Origin: JBDHZK01 sp039811865
GTDB lineage: Bacteria > Actinomycetota > Actinomycetes > Propionibacteriales > Propionibacteriaceae
Reading direction: 5' to 3'
Assembly (NCBI GenBank): GCA_039811865.1
Contig: JBDHZK010000037.1
Span: 1-19,854 of the forward strand
Length of the DNA stretch: 19,854 nt
Shown here: positions 8,002 to 14,887 of the stretch, in pieces
Layout: every line of letters begins with the position of its first letter
Numbering within the stretch: the stretch's first letter is position 1
Notes under the pieces: generated by a model
Databases searched by the model: none
Told to the model about the DNA's origin: nothing
What the model saw: the letters and a program-made list of their open reading frames with translations, nothing else
Made by a program: the position numbers and the translations under genes

Positions 8002-8015
8002 CGCGTTCGAACGCG
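8002..8015. repeat. 14-bp perfect palindrome CGCGTTCGAACGCG
   Basis: A perfect 14-bp palindrome centred on TTCGAA lies 45 nt after the CsbD-like stop, in the gene-free stretch 7957-8439. It may be a protein-binding site; nothing else identifies it. Confidence 0.45.
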
Positions 8016-8096
8016 GATCGTCGGGGGGCGATGTTGCGGTGACCGGCCGGCAATCCCCGCGCGGGCGGTGAAGGGCCCGATCAGGCGGTGGCGCTG

Positions 8097-8141
8097 TGAA
8101 TGTGCGGTGCAGGGATGCTGGGTCCCGGCACCGCACATTCA
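8097..8141. repeat. Perfect 14-bp inverted repeat with inner stem (REP-like hairpin)
   Basis: TGAATGTGCGGTGC (8097-8110) is matched exactly by its reverse complement at 8128-8141. The 17-nt loop can form an inner GGGA/TCCC stem (8112-8115 with 8123-8126). A competing flank pairing is GTGAA (8096-8100) with TTCAC (8144-8148). There is no T-run. It lies 140 nt after the CsbD-like gene and 105 nt before the riboswitch core, so it could be a late terminator or a REP-type palindromic element. Confidence 0.6.
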
Positions 8142-8240
8142 TGTTCACGCCAAGTTGCCCACCCGGCCTAGCTGGTCTGTCCCCGAACCGCGCCCACCGT
8201 CAACGAGCGCCCGCGCCAGCCATGTCCGTCCCGTCGGCGC

Positions 8241-8400
8241 TGGGGTAGGGTGTCGCCACTGAGTCCTCGTGGGGGAACCCGGTGCAAGTCCGGGGCTGAC
8301 CCGCAACCGTGAGACGCCTGGCGTCAAGTCGGAATGCCCGCCGGACTCGGCTCAACGAACCCGCCGAGGTCTGCGGGCAGAGCCCGGGACTGCGCAGGCG
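8241..8400 (+). promoter_or_regulatory. Cobalamin riboswitch
   Basis: Conserved boxes of the cobalamin riboswitch family appear in order. They are a 5' element GGGTGTCGCC (8248-8257), a small P3-like hairpin CCAC/GTGG (8256-8259 with 8269-8272), the GGGAA box with the CCGGTGCAAGTCCGG hairpin (8273-8293), the invariant GCTGACCCGCAACCGTG (8295-8311), a minor hairpin GACGC/GCGTC (8313-8325) and the B12-box-like AAGTCGGAATGCCCGCC (8326-8342). A 3' hairpin (GGACTCGGC 8343-8351 with GCCGAGGTC) and a second one (CGGGC/GCCCG) make up the expression platform. Outer ends are approximate. It stands 40-200 nt ahead of the ECF operon and should repress it when adenosyl- or methylcobalamin binds. Confidence 0.93.
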
Positions 8401-8430
8401 AGACCCCCCGGTTCTAGAAGTGGACCGTGA

Positions 8431-8439
8431 GAGGACTCA
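8431..8439 (+). promoter_or_regulatory. Shine-Dalgarno region complementary to a riboswitch loop
   Basis: GAGGACTCA directly precedes ATG 8440 and includes the SD core GAGGA. It is the exact reverse complement of TGAGTCCTC (8260-8268), the complete 9-nt loop of the P3-like hairpin of the riboswitch. Pairing would hide the ribosome-binding site, pointing to control of translation initiation. Confidence 0.65.
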
Positions 8440-9498
8440 ATGCCTAGGCTCCTACGCCTCATCGCCGCCGGGATTGCGGCGACGATCATGTTCATCGCCC
8501 CCAGCCAGATCGGTTTCGCGAGCTTGCCGAGCCGCGTCACCCCCAACGAACCGGCCGCGACGATCGCGGCGGCCGACTGGATCGTCGCGCAACTCGGCAA
8601 GTCCGACCATGTCGGGTCGGGGGCCGGGGACAGCGCCGGCGCCGCGATCGCGTTGGTGGCGGCGGGAGATGCCAAGTACGCCACCGCGCGGGCAACGCTG
8701 ACCAAGTACCTGAAGGCCCAGGCCAAGAAGTACGCCGTCACCCCCGAGGCGTCGGCCATGCTGGCCATCACGGCGATGACTCTGGGTGAGAAGGCGACCG
8801 ACTTCGGTGGAGTCGATCTGATCGGCGGCGTGAAGGCCGGCACGAAGGCAGATGGTTCGTTCGGCTCCTACCCGGGCCCGTTCGCGTCCGGGCTGGGGAT
8901 CGTGGCGCTTGCCCGCGCCGGCGAGAAGGTCCCCGACCAGATGGTGAGGTTCCTGCTCAACTACGCCACCAGCGACGGCGGCTTCACCTACGCCAAGGGC
9001 ACCCCGACCGACGCCGACAGCACCGGCATGGCCCTGCTGGGCCTGCTGGCGGCGAAGAACGTCCCCGACGCGGCCGACGCCGCCACCAAGGCCGCCGACT
9101 GGGCGGCGGGTCACACCGTGGCCCCGGGCTACTGGGAGGGATACTCCCCGGTCAACTCCACCGCGATCATGGGCTCGGCGATGCAGGCGGCCGGAAAGGA
9201 CGTCAAGGCGGCGGCCACCTGGGTCGCGGCACAGGCCACGGCGGACGGCGGCCTGCCGAACGCCAAGGGCGGCCAGAAGTCCGACCTGCTGGCCACGACC
9301 CAGGGCATCTTGCTCCTCGCGGGTACCGACTACCTGAAGGTAGGCACGGTGACGGCGACCCCGTCCCCAACCCCGCAGCCCGATCCGAACGCCCCGGCGA
9401 GCCCGACCGGTCCGTTCTGGGGCATCGCCTTGGCCGTGGCGGCCGTCGCGGCGATCGGCATCGGTTACTGGATCGTGTACCGCAAGCGGAAGGCATGA
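8440..9498 (+). CDS. Secreted, membrane-anchored transcobalamin alpha-domain-like protein
   Basis: The 352-aa product has a signal peptide (residues 1-27), a helical repeat domain (about 38-300), a Pro/Thr/Ser linker (303-324), one C-terminal TM helix (326-346) and a basic RKRKA tail. It is thus anchored with its domain outside. The repeat domain looks like the prenyltransferase/squalene cyclase alpha/alpha barrel, with spaced DGSF (138-141), DGGF (179-182) and DGGL (269-272) turns. The DADSTGMALLGLL segment (191-203) resembles the conserved DTAAMA-type helix of intrinsic factor and transcobalamin. No cyclase DxDD motif is seen, so ligand binding rather than catalysis is inferred. It is the first gene after the cobalamin riboswitch and overlaps the next gene by ATGA. 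I infer a corrinoid-capturing receptor. Confidence 0.82.
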   Translation: MPRLLRLIAAGIAATIMFIAPSQIGFASLPSRVTPNEPAATIAAADWIVAQLGKSDHVGSGAGDSAGAAIALVAAGDAKYATARATLTKYLKAQAKKYAVTPEASAMLAITAMTLGEKATDFGGVDLIGGVKAGTKADGSFGSYPGPFASGLGIVALARAGEKVPDQMVRFLLNYATSDGGFTYAKGTPTDADSTGMALLGLLAAKNVPDAADAATKAADWAAGHTVAPGYWEGYSPVNSTAIMGSAMQAAGKDVKAAATWVAAQATADGGLPNAKGGQKSDLLATTQGILLLAGTDYLKVGTVTATPSPTPQPDPNAPASPTGPFWGIALAVAAVAAIGIGYWIVYRKRKA

Positions 9499-10109
9499 TC
9501 CGCACGGCGATCGCACTGGCGGTGCTGGGCGCCGGGCTGGTCCCCGGCGCCACGCCCCCGCCCGCGACGCCGTGCTCGGGGGTCCAGGTCCTGGTCGACC
9601 CCGGGTCGAGCCCGGCGACCACCAAATGCGCCACCAAGTTCGACACCGGGTCGGTGGCACTCGCCTCGGCCGGCTATCGCGTCGCGACCAAGGACCAGAT
9701 GATCTGCCAGATCGACTTGGTGCCGGACAAGTGCCGGATCAGCGTGACCGCCTACTGGTCGTATTGGCACGCGCCCCGATTGGCCGACGGCGCCTACGGT
9801 CCGTGGACCTACTCCAACCTAGGCGCCGCCTCCTATCACCCCAATCCGGGGGACGCCGAGGGGTGGTCGTTCGGCACCGGGCAGGACGACCCGCCCGCAC
9901 CCCTGCCCGGACAGCGGGGGGCCACCGCGACACCCTCGCCCGAGGGCACCCCGTCGGCTCGAAGCTCCCCGGCCGGCGAGCCGGCCAGCAACGATCCGAT
10001 CGCACCCGGGCTCGGCGGTCCTACCGGGCTGCTCGTCGGGCTGGCGGTGATCGCTTGCGGAGCGGCGGCTCTGATCGGCTGGCGCACCCGGAAGGGGCGG
10101 TCGCGCTGA
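9495..10109 (+). CDS. Secreted, membrane-anchored small protein, DUF4430/transcobalamin-C-like
   Basis: The 204-aa product has a short signal peptide (1-19), an extracellular domain (about 27-130), a Pro/Ser/Gly-rich linker (131-172), a TM helix (176-196) and the basic tail WRTRKGRSR. Cys27, Cys45, Cys71 and Cys80 could form two disulfides. The sequence order VQVLVDPG, a helix SVALASAGY, YWSYWHAP, GPWTYSNLG and GDAEGWSFG parallels the beta-domain of transcobalamin-like proteins (DUF4430), where a YW-containing strand and a terminal GD-x-x-W strand recur. NCBI names similar actinobacterial proteins the SCO2322 family, from memory. It overlaps its neighbours by ATGA and CTGA. I infer the second half of a two-piece B12 receptor. 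The fold call is by eye. Confidence 0.72.
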   Translation: MIRTAIALAVLGAGLVPGATPPPATPCSGVQVLVDPGSSPATTKCATKFDTGSVALASAGYRVATKDQMICQIDLVPDKCRISVTAYWSYWHAPRLADGAYGPWTYSNLGAASYHPNPGDAEGWSFGTGQDDPPAPLPGQRGATATPSPEGTPSARSSPAGEPASNDPIAPGLGGPTGLLVGLAVIACGAAALIGWRTRKGRSR

Positions 10110-11242
10110 ACTCTCCCCGGCCCAATGCCAGGCCCTCGGATCAGGCGCTGCATCCGTGGGCCTGGTGGTGCTGGGCGCTGGGGCTGGCCGCCACGGTGAG
10201 CCTGACCACCAACCCGATCACCGTGGGGCTGATCGTGTTGGCCGCTACCACGGTGGTCCTGTTGCGCCGCGGGGACTCGCCTTGGGCGCGTTCGCTTGGT
10301 GCCTACTTCACGCTCGCGGCGACCGTGCTGGCGATCCGGCTCGGATTTGGCATCGTGATGGGTGTCGGGATCGGGACCACGGTGTTGTTCGCCTTGCCCC
10401 AGATCCCGCTCCCGGATTGGGCCGCCGGAGTTCGCCTGGGCGGTCCGGTGACCGCCGAAGCGCTGGCCGGCACCGCGTACGAGGCGCTTCGGCTGGGCGC
10501 GATCCTGATCTGCGTCGGCGCCGCCAACGCCCTGGCCAATCCGAAACGGGCCCTGCGCAACGTGCCCGCCGCGCTGTATGAGGTGTCCGTGGCCGTGGTG
10601 ATCGCGCTCAGCGTCGCCCCCGCGCTGATCGAGAGCGCGCGCCGGATCCGGCGCGCCCAACGGCTGCGCGGCAATCCGGCTCGCGGGCTCGCGGGGGCGA
10701 TCGGGTTGGCGGTCCCCGTCCTGTCCGACGCGGTGGAGCGGTCGATCTCGCTGGCGGCGGGAATGGAGGCGCGCGGCTTCGGACGCACTCGTGCCGCCGT
10801 GGGCCTCCACGACCGAATCGCCCTGACCGCCGGCGCCCTGGCTGCCCTCGTCGGGGCCTTCGTGGTGCTCGGCGCCCCCGGCTGGGAGTGGGCGGGCATC
10901 GCCGGCCTGGTCGGCGGGGTCCTGGCGGTGCTGCTCGGCCTTCGCCGCGCCGGACGGTGGCAGTCGGTGACCACTTACCGCCCGGACCCCTGGGGACGTC
11001 CCGAGTGGGTCGTCCTGGCCGCGACGGCGGCGGGTCTGGCCGCGACGATCGTCCTCGGCCAACTGAACTACCCGGCCCTGAACCCCACGACCGATCCGCT
11101 CGTCTGGCCCGAACTCCACCCCGGCATGCTGGTCGTCGCGGCGCTTGCGCTGACCCCGCTGGGGGTCGTCCCCGCTCCCGAACGGCGCCCGGACCGGGCG
11201 GAGCCGCGCGCCGTCCCGGAACAGGAACGGGTGGCCGCATGA
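10106..11242 (+). CDS. ECF transporter T component (CbiQ/EcfT family)
   Basis: The 378-aa integral membrane protein carries the EcfT scaffold. TM segments occur near residues 14-55, 65-100 and 165-182. The cytoplasmic coupling region has ARRIRRAQRLRG followed by AAGMEARGFG, the two Arg-Gly motifs that contact the ATPase. Further TM helices lie in the C-terminal half, making it longer than a typical 260-aa EcfT. No ATG or GTG starts the frame in the right place. CTG 10106 overlaps the previous stop as CTGA and has AAGGGG 8 nt upstream, and all other junctions in this operon are NTGA overlaps, so CTG is chosen. TTG 10055 is the alternative. It couples the S component to the fused ATPase. Confidence 0.88.
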   Translation: MNSPRPNARPSDQALHPWAWWCWALGLAATVSLTTNPITVGLIVLAATTVVLLRRGDSPWARSLGAYFTLAATVLAIRLGFGIVMGVGIGTTVLFALPQIPLPDWAAGVRLGGPVTAEALAGTAYEALRLGAILICVGAANALANPKRALRNVPAALYEVSVAVVIALSVAPALIESARRIRRAQRLRGNPARGLAGAIGLAVPVLSDAVERSISLAAGMEARGFGRTRAAVGLHDRIALTAGALAALVGAFVVLGAPGWEWAGIAGLVGGVLAVLLGLRRAGRWQSVTTYRPDPWGRPEWVVLAATAAGLAATIVLGQLNYPALNPTTDPLVWPELHPGMLVVAALALTPLGVVPAPERRPDRAEPRAVPEQERVAA

Positions 11243-12870
11243 TCGCCTTCGAGGACGTCACGTTCACCCATTCGGGCGCCCTGCGTCCGACGCTGACCGA
11301 CGTCAACCTGCACATCGGCGAGGGCGACCTGTGCCTGGTGGTCGGCCGCACGGGAACGGGAAAGTCCACGTTGCTCGGGGCGATCAACGGCCTCGTCCCG
11401 CACTTCACCGGCGGCACGCTGAGCGGCGAGGTGAGCGTGGCCGGCCGCTCGACGCGCACGAACCGTCCTCGCGACCTAGCAGACCTCGTCGGATTCGTCG
11501 GTCAGAATCCGGAGCTCAGCTTCGTCACCGACACCGTTGCCGATGAGATCGCCTACGGCATGGAGCAGTTGGGCGTTCATCCGGCCGCCATGCGTAAGCG
11601 GGTCGAGGAAACCCTGGACGTCATGGGGATCGCGGAACTGCGCCACCGTCCGCTGGCCGACCTTTCCGGAGGCCAGCAACAGCGGGTCGCGATCGCGTCG
11701 GTGCTGGCCGCGCACCCACGCGTCCTGGTCCTGGACGAACCCACCTCGGCGCTGGATCCGACCGCGGCGGCCGACGTCCTGGCTGCGATCACCGCCCTGG
11801 TCCACGACGCCGGGCTGACGGTCGTCCTGGCCGAACACCGCCTCGAGCGCGTGATGCACGCCGCCGACCATGTGCTCTGGCTACCAGGAGACGGCTCGGT
11901 GGACTTCGGCGACCCAGCGGACGTCCTGTCGCGGGCGGACGTCCGTCCGCCGCTGGCCCAGCTGGCGGGTTTCCTGGGCTGGGACCACGTGCCCACGTCC
12001 GTCCGAGACGCCCGGCGGCGGCTCGCGCGTGAACGTCCGCAGGTGCGCGTCTCGCCGAGTCCGCGGCGGCCGCCGGCCACGCGGGACGCGCTGGTGCTGG
12101 ATCGCCTTGACGTCCGGTACGGCCCGATCGCGGCCATCCGCGGCATCAGCGCGCGCTTCCCGGCCGGCCAGGTCTGCGCGATCATGGGCCGAAACGGCTC
12201 GGGCAAGTCGTCGTTGCTTTGGGCGATCCAGGGCGGTGTCGCCAGCACCGGGGACGTCGACGCGGGGGGCCAGGATCCGAGGCGTCTGCCCCCGCGAGCC
12301 GCGCGCACGGTCGTCAGCCTGGTCCCGCAAACCCCCGGCGATTTGCTCTATCAAGCCACCGTCGCCGCCGAGTGCGAGCGCTCGGACGCCGCGGCCGGCG
12401 CCGATCGGGGCGCCACCGCAGCGCTACTGGCCAGGCTCGGCGGGGATGTGCACCCCCAAGCGCATCCTCGCGACCTTTCGGAGGGCCAGCGGCTGCTGCT
12501 CGTCCTGGCGATCCAGTTGGCGGCCGGACCCGCGGTCGTCTTGTTGGACGAACCGACCCGCGGCCTGGACTACCTCGCCAAGGAGCGTCTGACCGCCGAG
12601 TTGCGCGGTCTCGCCGATCAAGGTGTGGCCGTCATCGTCAGCACCCACGATGTCGAGTTCGCCACCGCCGTGGGCGACCTCGCATTGGTGCTGGGCGACG
12701 GCGAGATCGTCGCCCAGGGCACGACCCGGGAAGTCTGTGGCGCCTCCCCCGCGTTCGCACCCCAGGTCGCCAAGGTGTTCGCACCCGCGGACGTCCTCAC
12801 CCTGGCCGACCTGGATCTCGTCGAGACGCCATCGCCCGCCCCGGAGAAGACCCCGGGGCGCAGGCGGTGA
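11239..12870 (+). CDS. ECF transporter ATPase, fused A-A' (two ABC domains)
   Basis: The 543-aa protein has two ABC ATPase domains in one chain and energises the ECF transporter. Domain 1 has Walker A GRTGTGKST (36-44), Q-loop Gln89, signature LSGGQ (142-146), Walker B VLVLDEPTS (162-170) and switch His200. Domain 2 has Walker A GRNGSGKSS (317-325), Q-loop Gln364, signature LSEGQ (413-417, Gly to Glu change), Walker B VVLLDEPT (433-440) and His470. A linker of about 45 residues joins them. ATG 11239 overlaps the T-component stop by ATGA, and the 3' end overlaps the S component by GTGA. The frame is open further upstream, but homology begins at IAFEDVTF. Confidence 0.94.
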   Translation: MIAFEDVTFTHSGALRPTLTDVNLHIGEGDLCLVVGRTGTGKSTLLGAINGLVPHFTGGTLSGEVSVAGRSTRTNRPRDLADLVGFVGQNPELSFVTDTVADEIAYGMEQLGVHPAAMRKRVEETLDVMGIAELRHRPLADLSGGQQQRVAIASVLAAHPRVLVLDEPTSALDPTAAADVLAAITALVHDAGLTVVLAEHRLERVMHAADHVLWLPGDGSVDFGDPADVLSRADVRPPLAQLAGFLGWDHVPTSVRDARRRLARERPQVRVSPSPRRPPATRDALVLDRLDVRYGPIAAIRGISARFPAGQVCAIMGRNGSGKSSLLWAIQGGVASTGDVDAGGQDPRRLPPRAARTVVSLVPQTPGDLLYQATVAAECERSDAAAGADRGATAALLARLGGDVHPQAHPRDLSEGQRLLLVLAIQLAAGPAVVLLDEPTRGLDYLAKERLTAELRGLADQGVAVIVSTHDVEFATAVGDLALVLGDGEIVAQGTTREVCGASPAFAPQVAKVFAPADVLTLADLDLVETPSPAPEKTPGRRR

Positions 12871-13661
12871 GCGCGGGTGCGATCCCGGTCACCGGCCGAG
12901 GCGCGCGCATGCTGACGTTGGCCGCCGTCGCCGGCCTGGGCATCTTCCTCTGGCCGCTGGCGGTTCCGCCCACCAGCTCGATGCCGCCCGCGCTGGGACC
13001 GATTCTGTTCGCGGCGGTGCTGCCTCTGGTACTGGGCGTCGTCTTGGCCGAGTTGACCTCCGGCGGCATGGACGCCAAGGCCCTCGCGCTGTTGGGAGTG
13101 CTTTGCGCCGTTGGGGCCGTCCTACGTCCCCTCGGCACGGGCACGGCCGGGATGGAGGCGGTGTTCTTCGTCCTGATCGTCGGCGGCCGGGTCTTCGGCC
13201 CCGGATTCGGCTTCGCGCAGGGCGCGATCACGCTGTTCGCCTCCGCGTTGCTGACCGGAGGCGTGGGACCCTGGCTGCCCTACCAGATGCTCGGTGCGGC
13301 GCTGGTCGGGCTGGGCGCCGGCCTGCTCCCCCGAACGGACGGCTGGCGGGAGCTGGTTCTGCTGGGCGGCTACGGCTTCGTTTCGGCCTTCGCCTACGGC
13401 TGGCTGCTCGACTTCGCGTTTTGGCCCTTCGCGCTTGGCAACACCAGTTCGATCGGGTTCGACCCCGCTGCCGGGGCCCTGGCCAATCTCCACCGGTTCG
13501 TGCTGTTCAACCTGGCCACCTCGATGGGCTGGAACCTCGGCCGGGCACTCACCAACGTGGCGCTGGTCGTCGTGGCCGGACCCGGCGTCCTGCTGGTGTT
13601 GCGTCGCGCGGCCAGGCGCGCGTCGTTCACGCAGCCCAGGACCAGGCAAAGAGCCTCGTAG
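12867..13661 (+). CDS. ECF transporter S component, probably for cobalamin
   Basis: The 264-aa membrane protein has about six TM segments: near 16-31, 44-64, 70-85, 92-135 (two), 150-175 and 222-245. The GPGFGFAQGAITLFASALLTG stretch, given here only as a landmark near 110-130, is the Gly/Ala-rich helix pair typical of substrate-binding S components. It starts at GTG 12867, overlapping the ATPase stop by GTGA. Substrate specificity cannot be read from residues. The cobalamin riboswitch and the transcobalamin-like proteins in the same operon point to cobalamin or a related corrinoid. CbiM and CbiN, expected for cobalt transport, are absent. The stop codon lies inside the terminator stem. Confidence 0.87.
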   Translation: MSAGAIPVTGRGARMLTLAAVAGLGIFLWPLAVPPTSSMPPALGPILFAAVLPLVLGVVLAELTSGGMDAKALALLGVLCAVGAVLRPLGTGTAGMEAVFFVLIVGGRVFGPGFGFAQGAITLFASALLTGGVGPWLPYQMLGAALVGLGAGLLPRTDGWRELVLLGGYGFVSAFAYGWLLDFAFWPFALGNTSSIGFDPAAGALANLHRFVLFNLATSMGWNLGRALTNVALVVVAGPGVLLVLRRAARRASFTQPRTRQRAS

Positions 13662-13689
13662 TGCGAGCAGTCGCACCAACGAGGCTCTT
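13649..13689. terminator. Strong bidirectional terminator after the ECF operon
   Basis: An 11-bp stem (13649-13659 with 13679-13689) is topped by a 6-bp stem GTGCGA/TCGCAC and a GCAG loop. It ends in CTCTT on the plus strand and in AAGAG's complement on the minus strand. It separates convergent genes: the S component stop overlaps it and the LCP stop is at 13707. Confidence 0.88.
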
Positions 13690-13706
13690 CAGCGCAGGAC
13701 CGCCAA

Positions 13707-14720
13707 TCAGCCGATGGGCGGCTGGTTCTTGTACTTGGCGTAGTAGGCGTCCATCTTGTCGTTGCGCAGGGCATCACTGAGTTCAGCCATCTGCGCCTTG
13801 TCCCAGACCTGCATCGAGACGCCGGGACGCTCGGGGAACGATCGCTCCTCGGTGATGTGCGCGGCCTGCAGCATCCGAACGTCATCGCCCGAGGAGACCC
13901 GCATGCTCAGCGCCGTGTTCCGCATCCAATCGCTGGTCATCGAGGAGTCGACCTTGACGAACTGCGAAATGCTCTGCGCCACCTGGGAGAAGGTCACCGG
14001 GTTGGCGATCACCTCCGGCCGCATCAACTTGAGCAGGATCGCCTTCATGACAGCGCGATGGCGCTCGGTGCGGGACAGATCGGAGTGGGGCAGGTCGTAG
14101 CGCTCGCGGCAGTACACCAGAGCGGCCTCGCCCATCAGGTTGATGTTGCCCTTCGGGAAGTGGTATCCACGGGAGTCGGATTCGGTCGGGTTGTACACGG
14201 TGACGCCGCCGATCAGGGTGGTCAGGCCGACGAATCCGGCAAAGTCGACCTGAGCGACGTGATCCATCCGCACCCCGGTGACCTGCTCCATCACCCGCAA
14301 CGTCATCGCCGCGCCGCCGTTCTCGAAGGCGCTGCCGATCCGGTGCATCCCGACGCCGGGGATGTTCACGGCCATACCGCGCGGGAACGAAAGCAGATAG
14401 ACCTTGTTGTGCGCCGGATTGACGTGCAGCAGCATCAGGACGTCGCTGCGGCCCATCGGCGAGTCCTCCTTCTTGTCGCTGCCGATCAGGACGATGTTGA
14501 TGGCCCCGTTCTGCGCCTGCGGCGGACGCCCCTTGTACTCGCTCGGCAGGGCGCTGGGGTCGCGCTGGACCTTGTCCAGCGCCTGGTTACCCAGTACCCA
14601 GTAGAAGCCGACCGTGCCCGCCACCAGCAAGATGGCGGCGACCAGGATGCCCACCACGACCTTGCGCCCGCGGCGGCGGCGCTTTGGCTGGGGAGCTTTG
14701 TCCACTGGGGTTTCGGCCAT
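13707..14720 (-). CDS. LytR-CpsA-Psr (LCP) family protein
   Basis: The 337-aa product has a basic cytoplasmic N-terminus (KRRRRGRK, 13-20), one TM helix (21-42) and an extracellular LCP domain (about 72-240). LCP enzymes transfer polyprenyl-phosphate-linked glycopolymers to peptidoglycan. Family blocks seen are NIVLIGSD (75-82), GRSD (90-93), LLSFPRG (109-115), IPGVGMHRIGSAFENGG (120-136), VDFAGFVGL (158-166) and the Arg-rich YCRERYDLP/LSRTERHR (203-222). The block normally reading PRD has Gly115 in place of the metal-binding Asp. The C-terminal 100 residues are less conserved. GGAG lies about 5 nt before ATG 14720. It is monocistronic and divergent from sodA. Confidence 0.93.
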   Translation of the reverse strand: MAETPVDKAPQPKRRRRGRKVVVGILVAAILLVAGTVGFYWVLGNQALDKVQRDPSALPSEYKGRPPQAQNGAINIVLIGSDKKEDSPMGRSDVLMLLHVNPAHNKVYLLSFPRGMAVNIPGVGMHRIGSAFENGGAAMTLRVMEQVTGVRMDHVAQVDFAGFVGLTTLIGGVTVYNPTESDSRGYHFPKGNINLMGEAALVYCRERYDLPHSDLSRTERHRAVMKAILLKLMRPEVIANPVTFSQVAQSISQFVKVDSSMTSDWMRNTALSMRVSSGDDVRMLQAAHITEERSFPERPGVSMQVWDKAQMAELSDALRNDKMDAYYAKYKNQPPIG

Positions 14721-14761
14721 GATCTCCGTCCTTCGTCGTCCACGCAGACCGTACCTGTCTC

Positions 14762-14767
14762 ACCCTA
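14762..14767 (-). promoter_or_regulatory. Possible -10 box for the LCP gene
   Basis: On the minus strand this reads TAGGGT, fitting the actinobacterial TAnnnT -10 pattern, about 42 nt before the start codon. No clear -35 is seen. Confidence 0.3.
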
Positions 14768-14808
14768 AAGAGCGGCGACCGCCCATTCGGAATACCGCGC
14801 CGCGGCGA

Positions 14809-14823
14809 TAGGTTAGGCCTGAC
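14809..14823 (+). promoter_or_regulatory. Possible sodA -10 box overlapping an operator-like dyad
   Basis: TAGGTT (14809-14814) fits a -10 box 74 nt before the sodA start. GTTAGGCCTGAC (14812-14823) overlaps it and is a near-perfect 12-bp dyad with one mismatched pair. GGTTAGGC matches the left half of the DtxR/IdeR iron box, but the right half does not match well, so metal control is only a suggestion. Confidence 0.35.
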
Positions 14824-14887
14824 GTACGCCGCAGCGCCGCGCCCGGATCGCGGGGCTCACCCATCATTCGTTCAGAACGGAGACGCC

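Noticed and set aside
10888..11238. Upstream extension of the ECF ATPase frame
   Set aside because: It overlaps the T component in another frame and has no ABC homology; ATG 11239 with an ATGA overlap is the true start.
12219..12866. Upstream extension of the S-component frame
   Set aside because: It is a shadow of the second ABC domain; GTG 12867 with a GTGA overlap fits the operon pattern.
8241..13661. Cobalt (CbiMNQO) transporter reading of the B12-regulated operon
   Set aside because: No CbiM or CbiN is present; the S component and transcobalamin-like proteins fit corrinoid uptake better.
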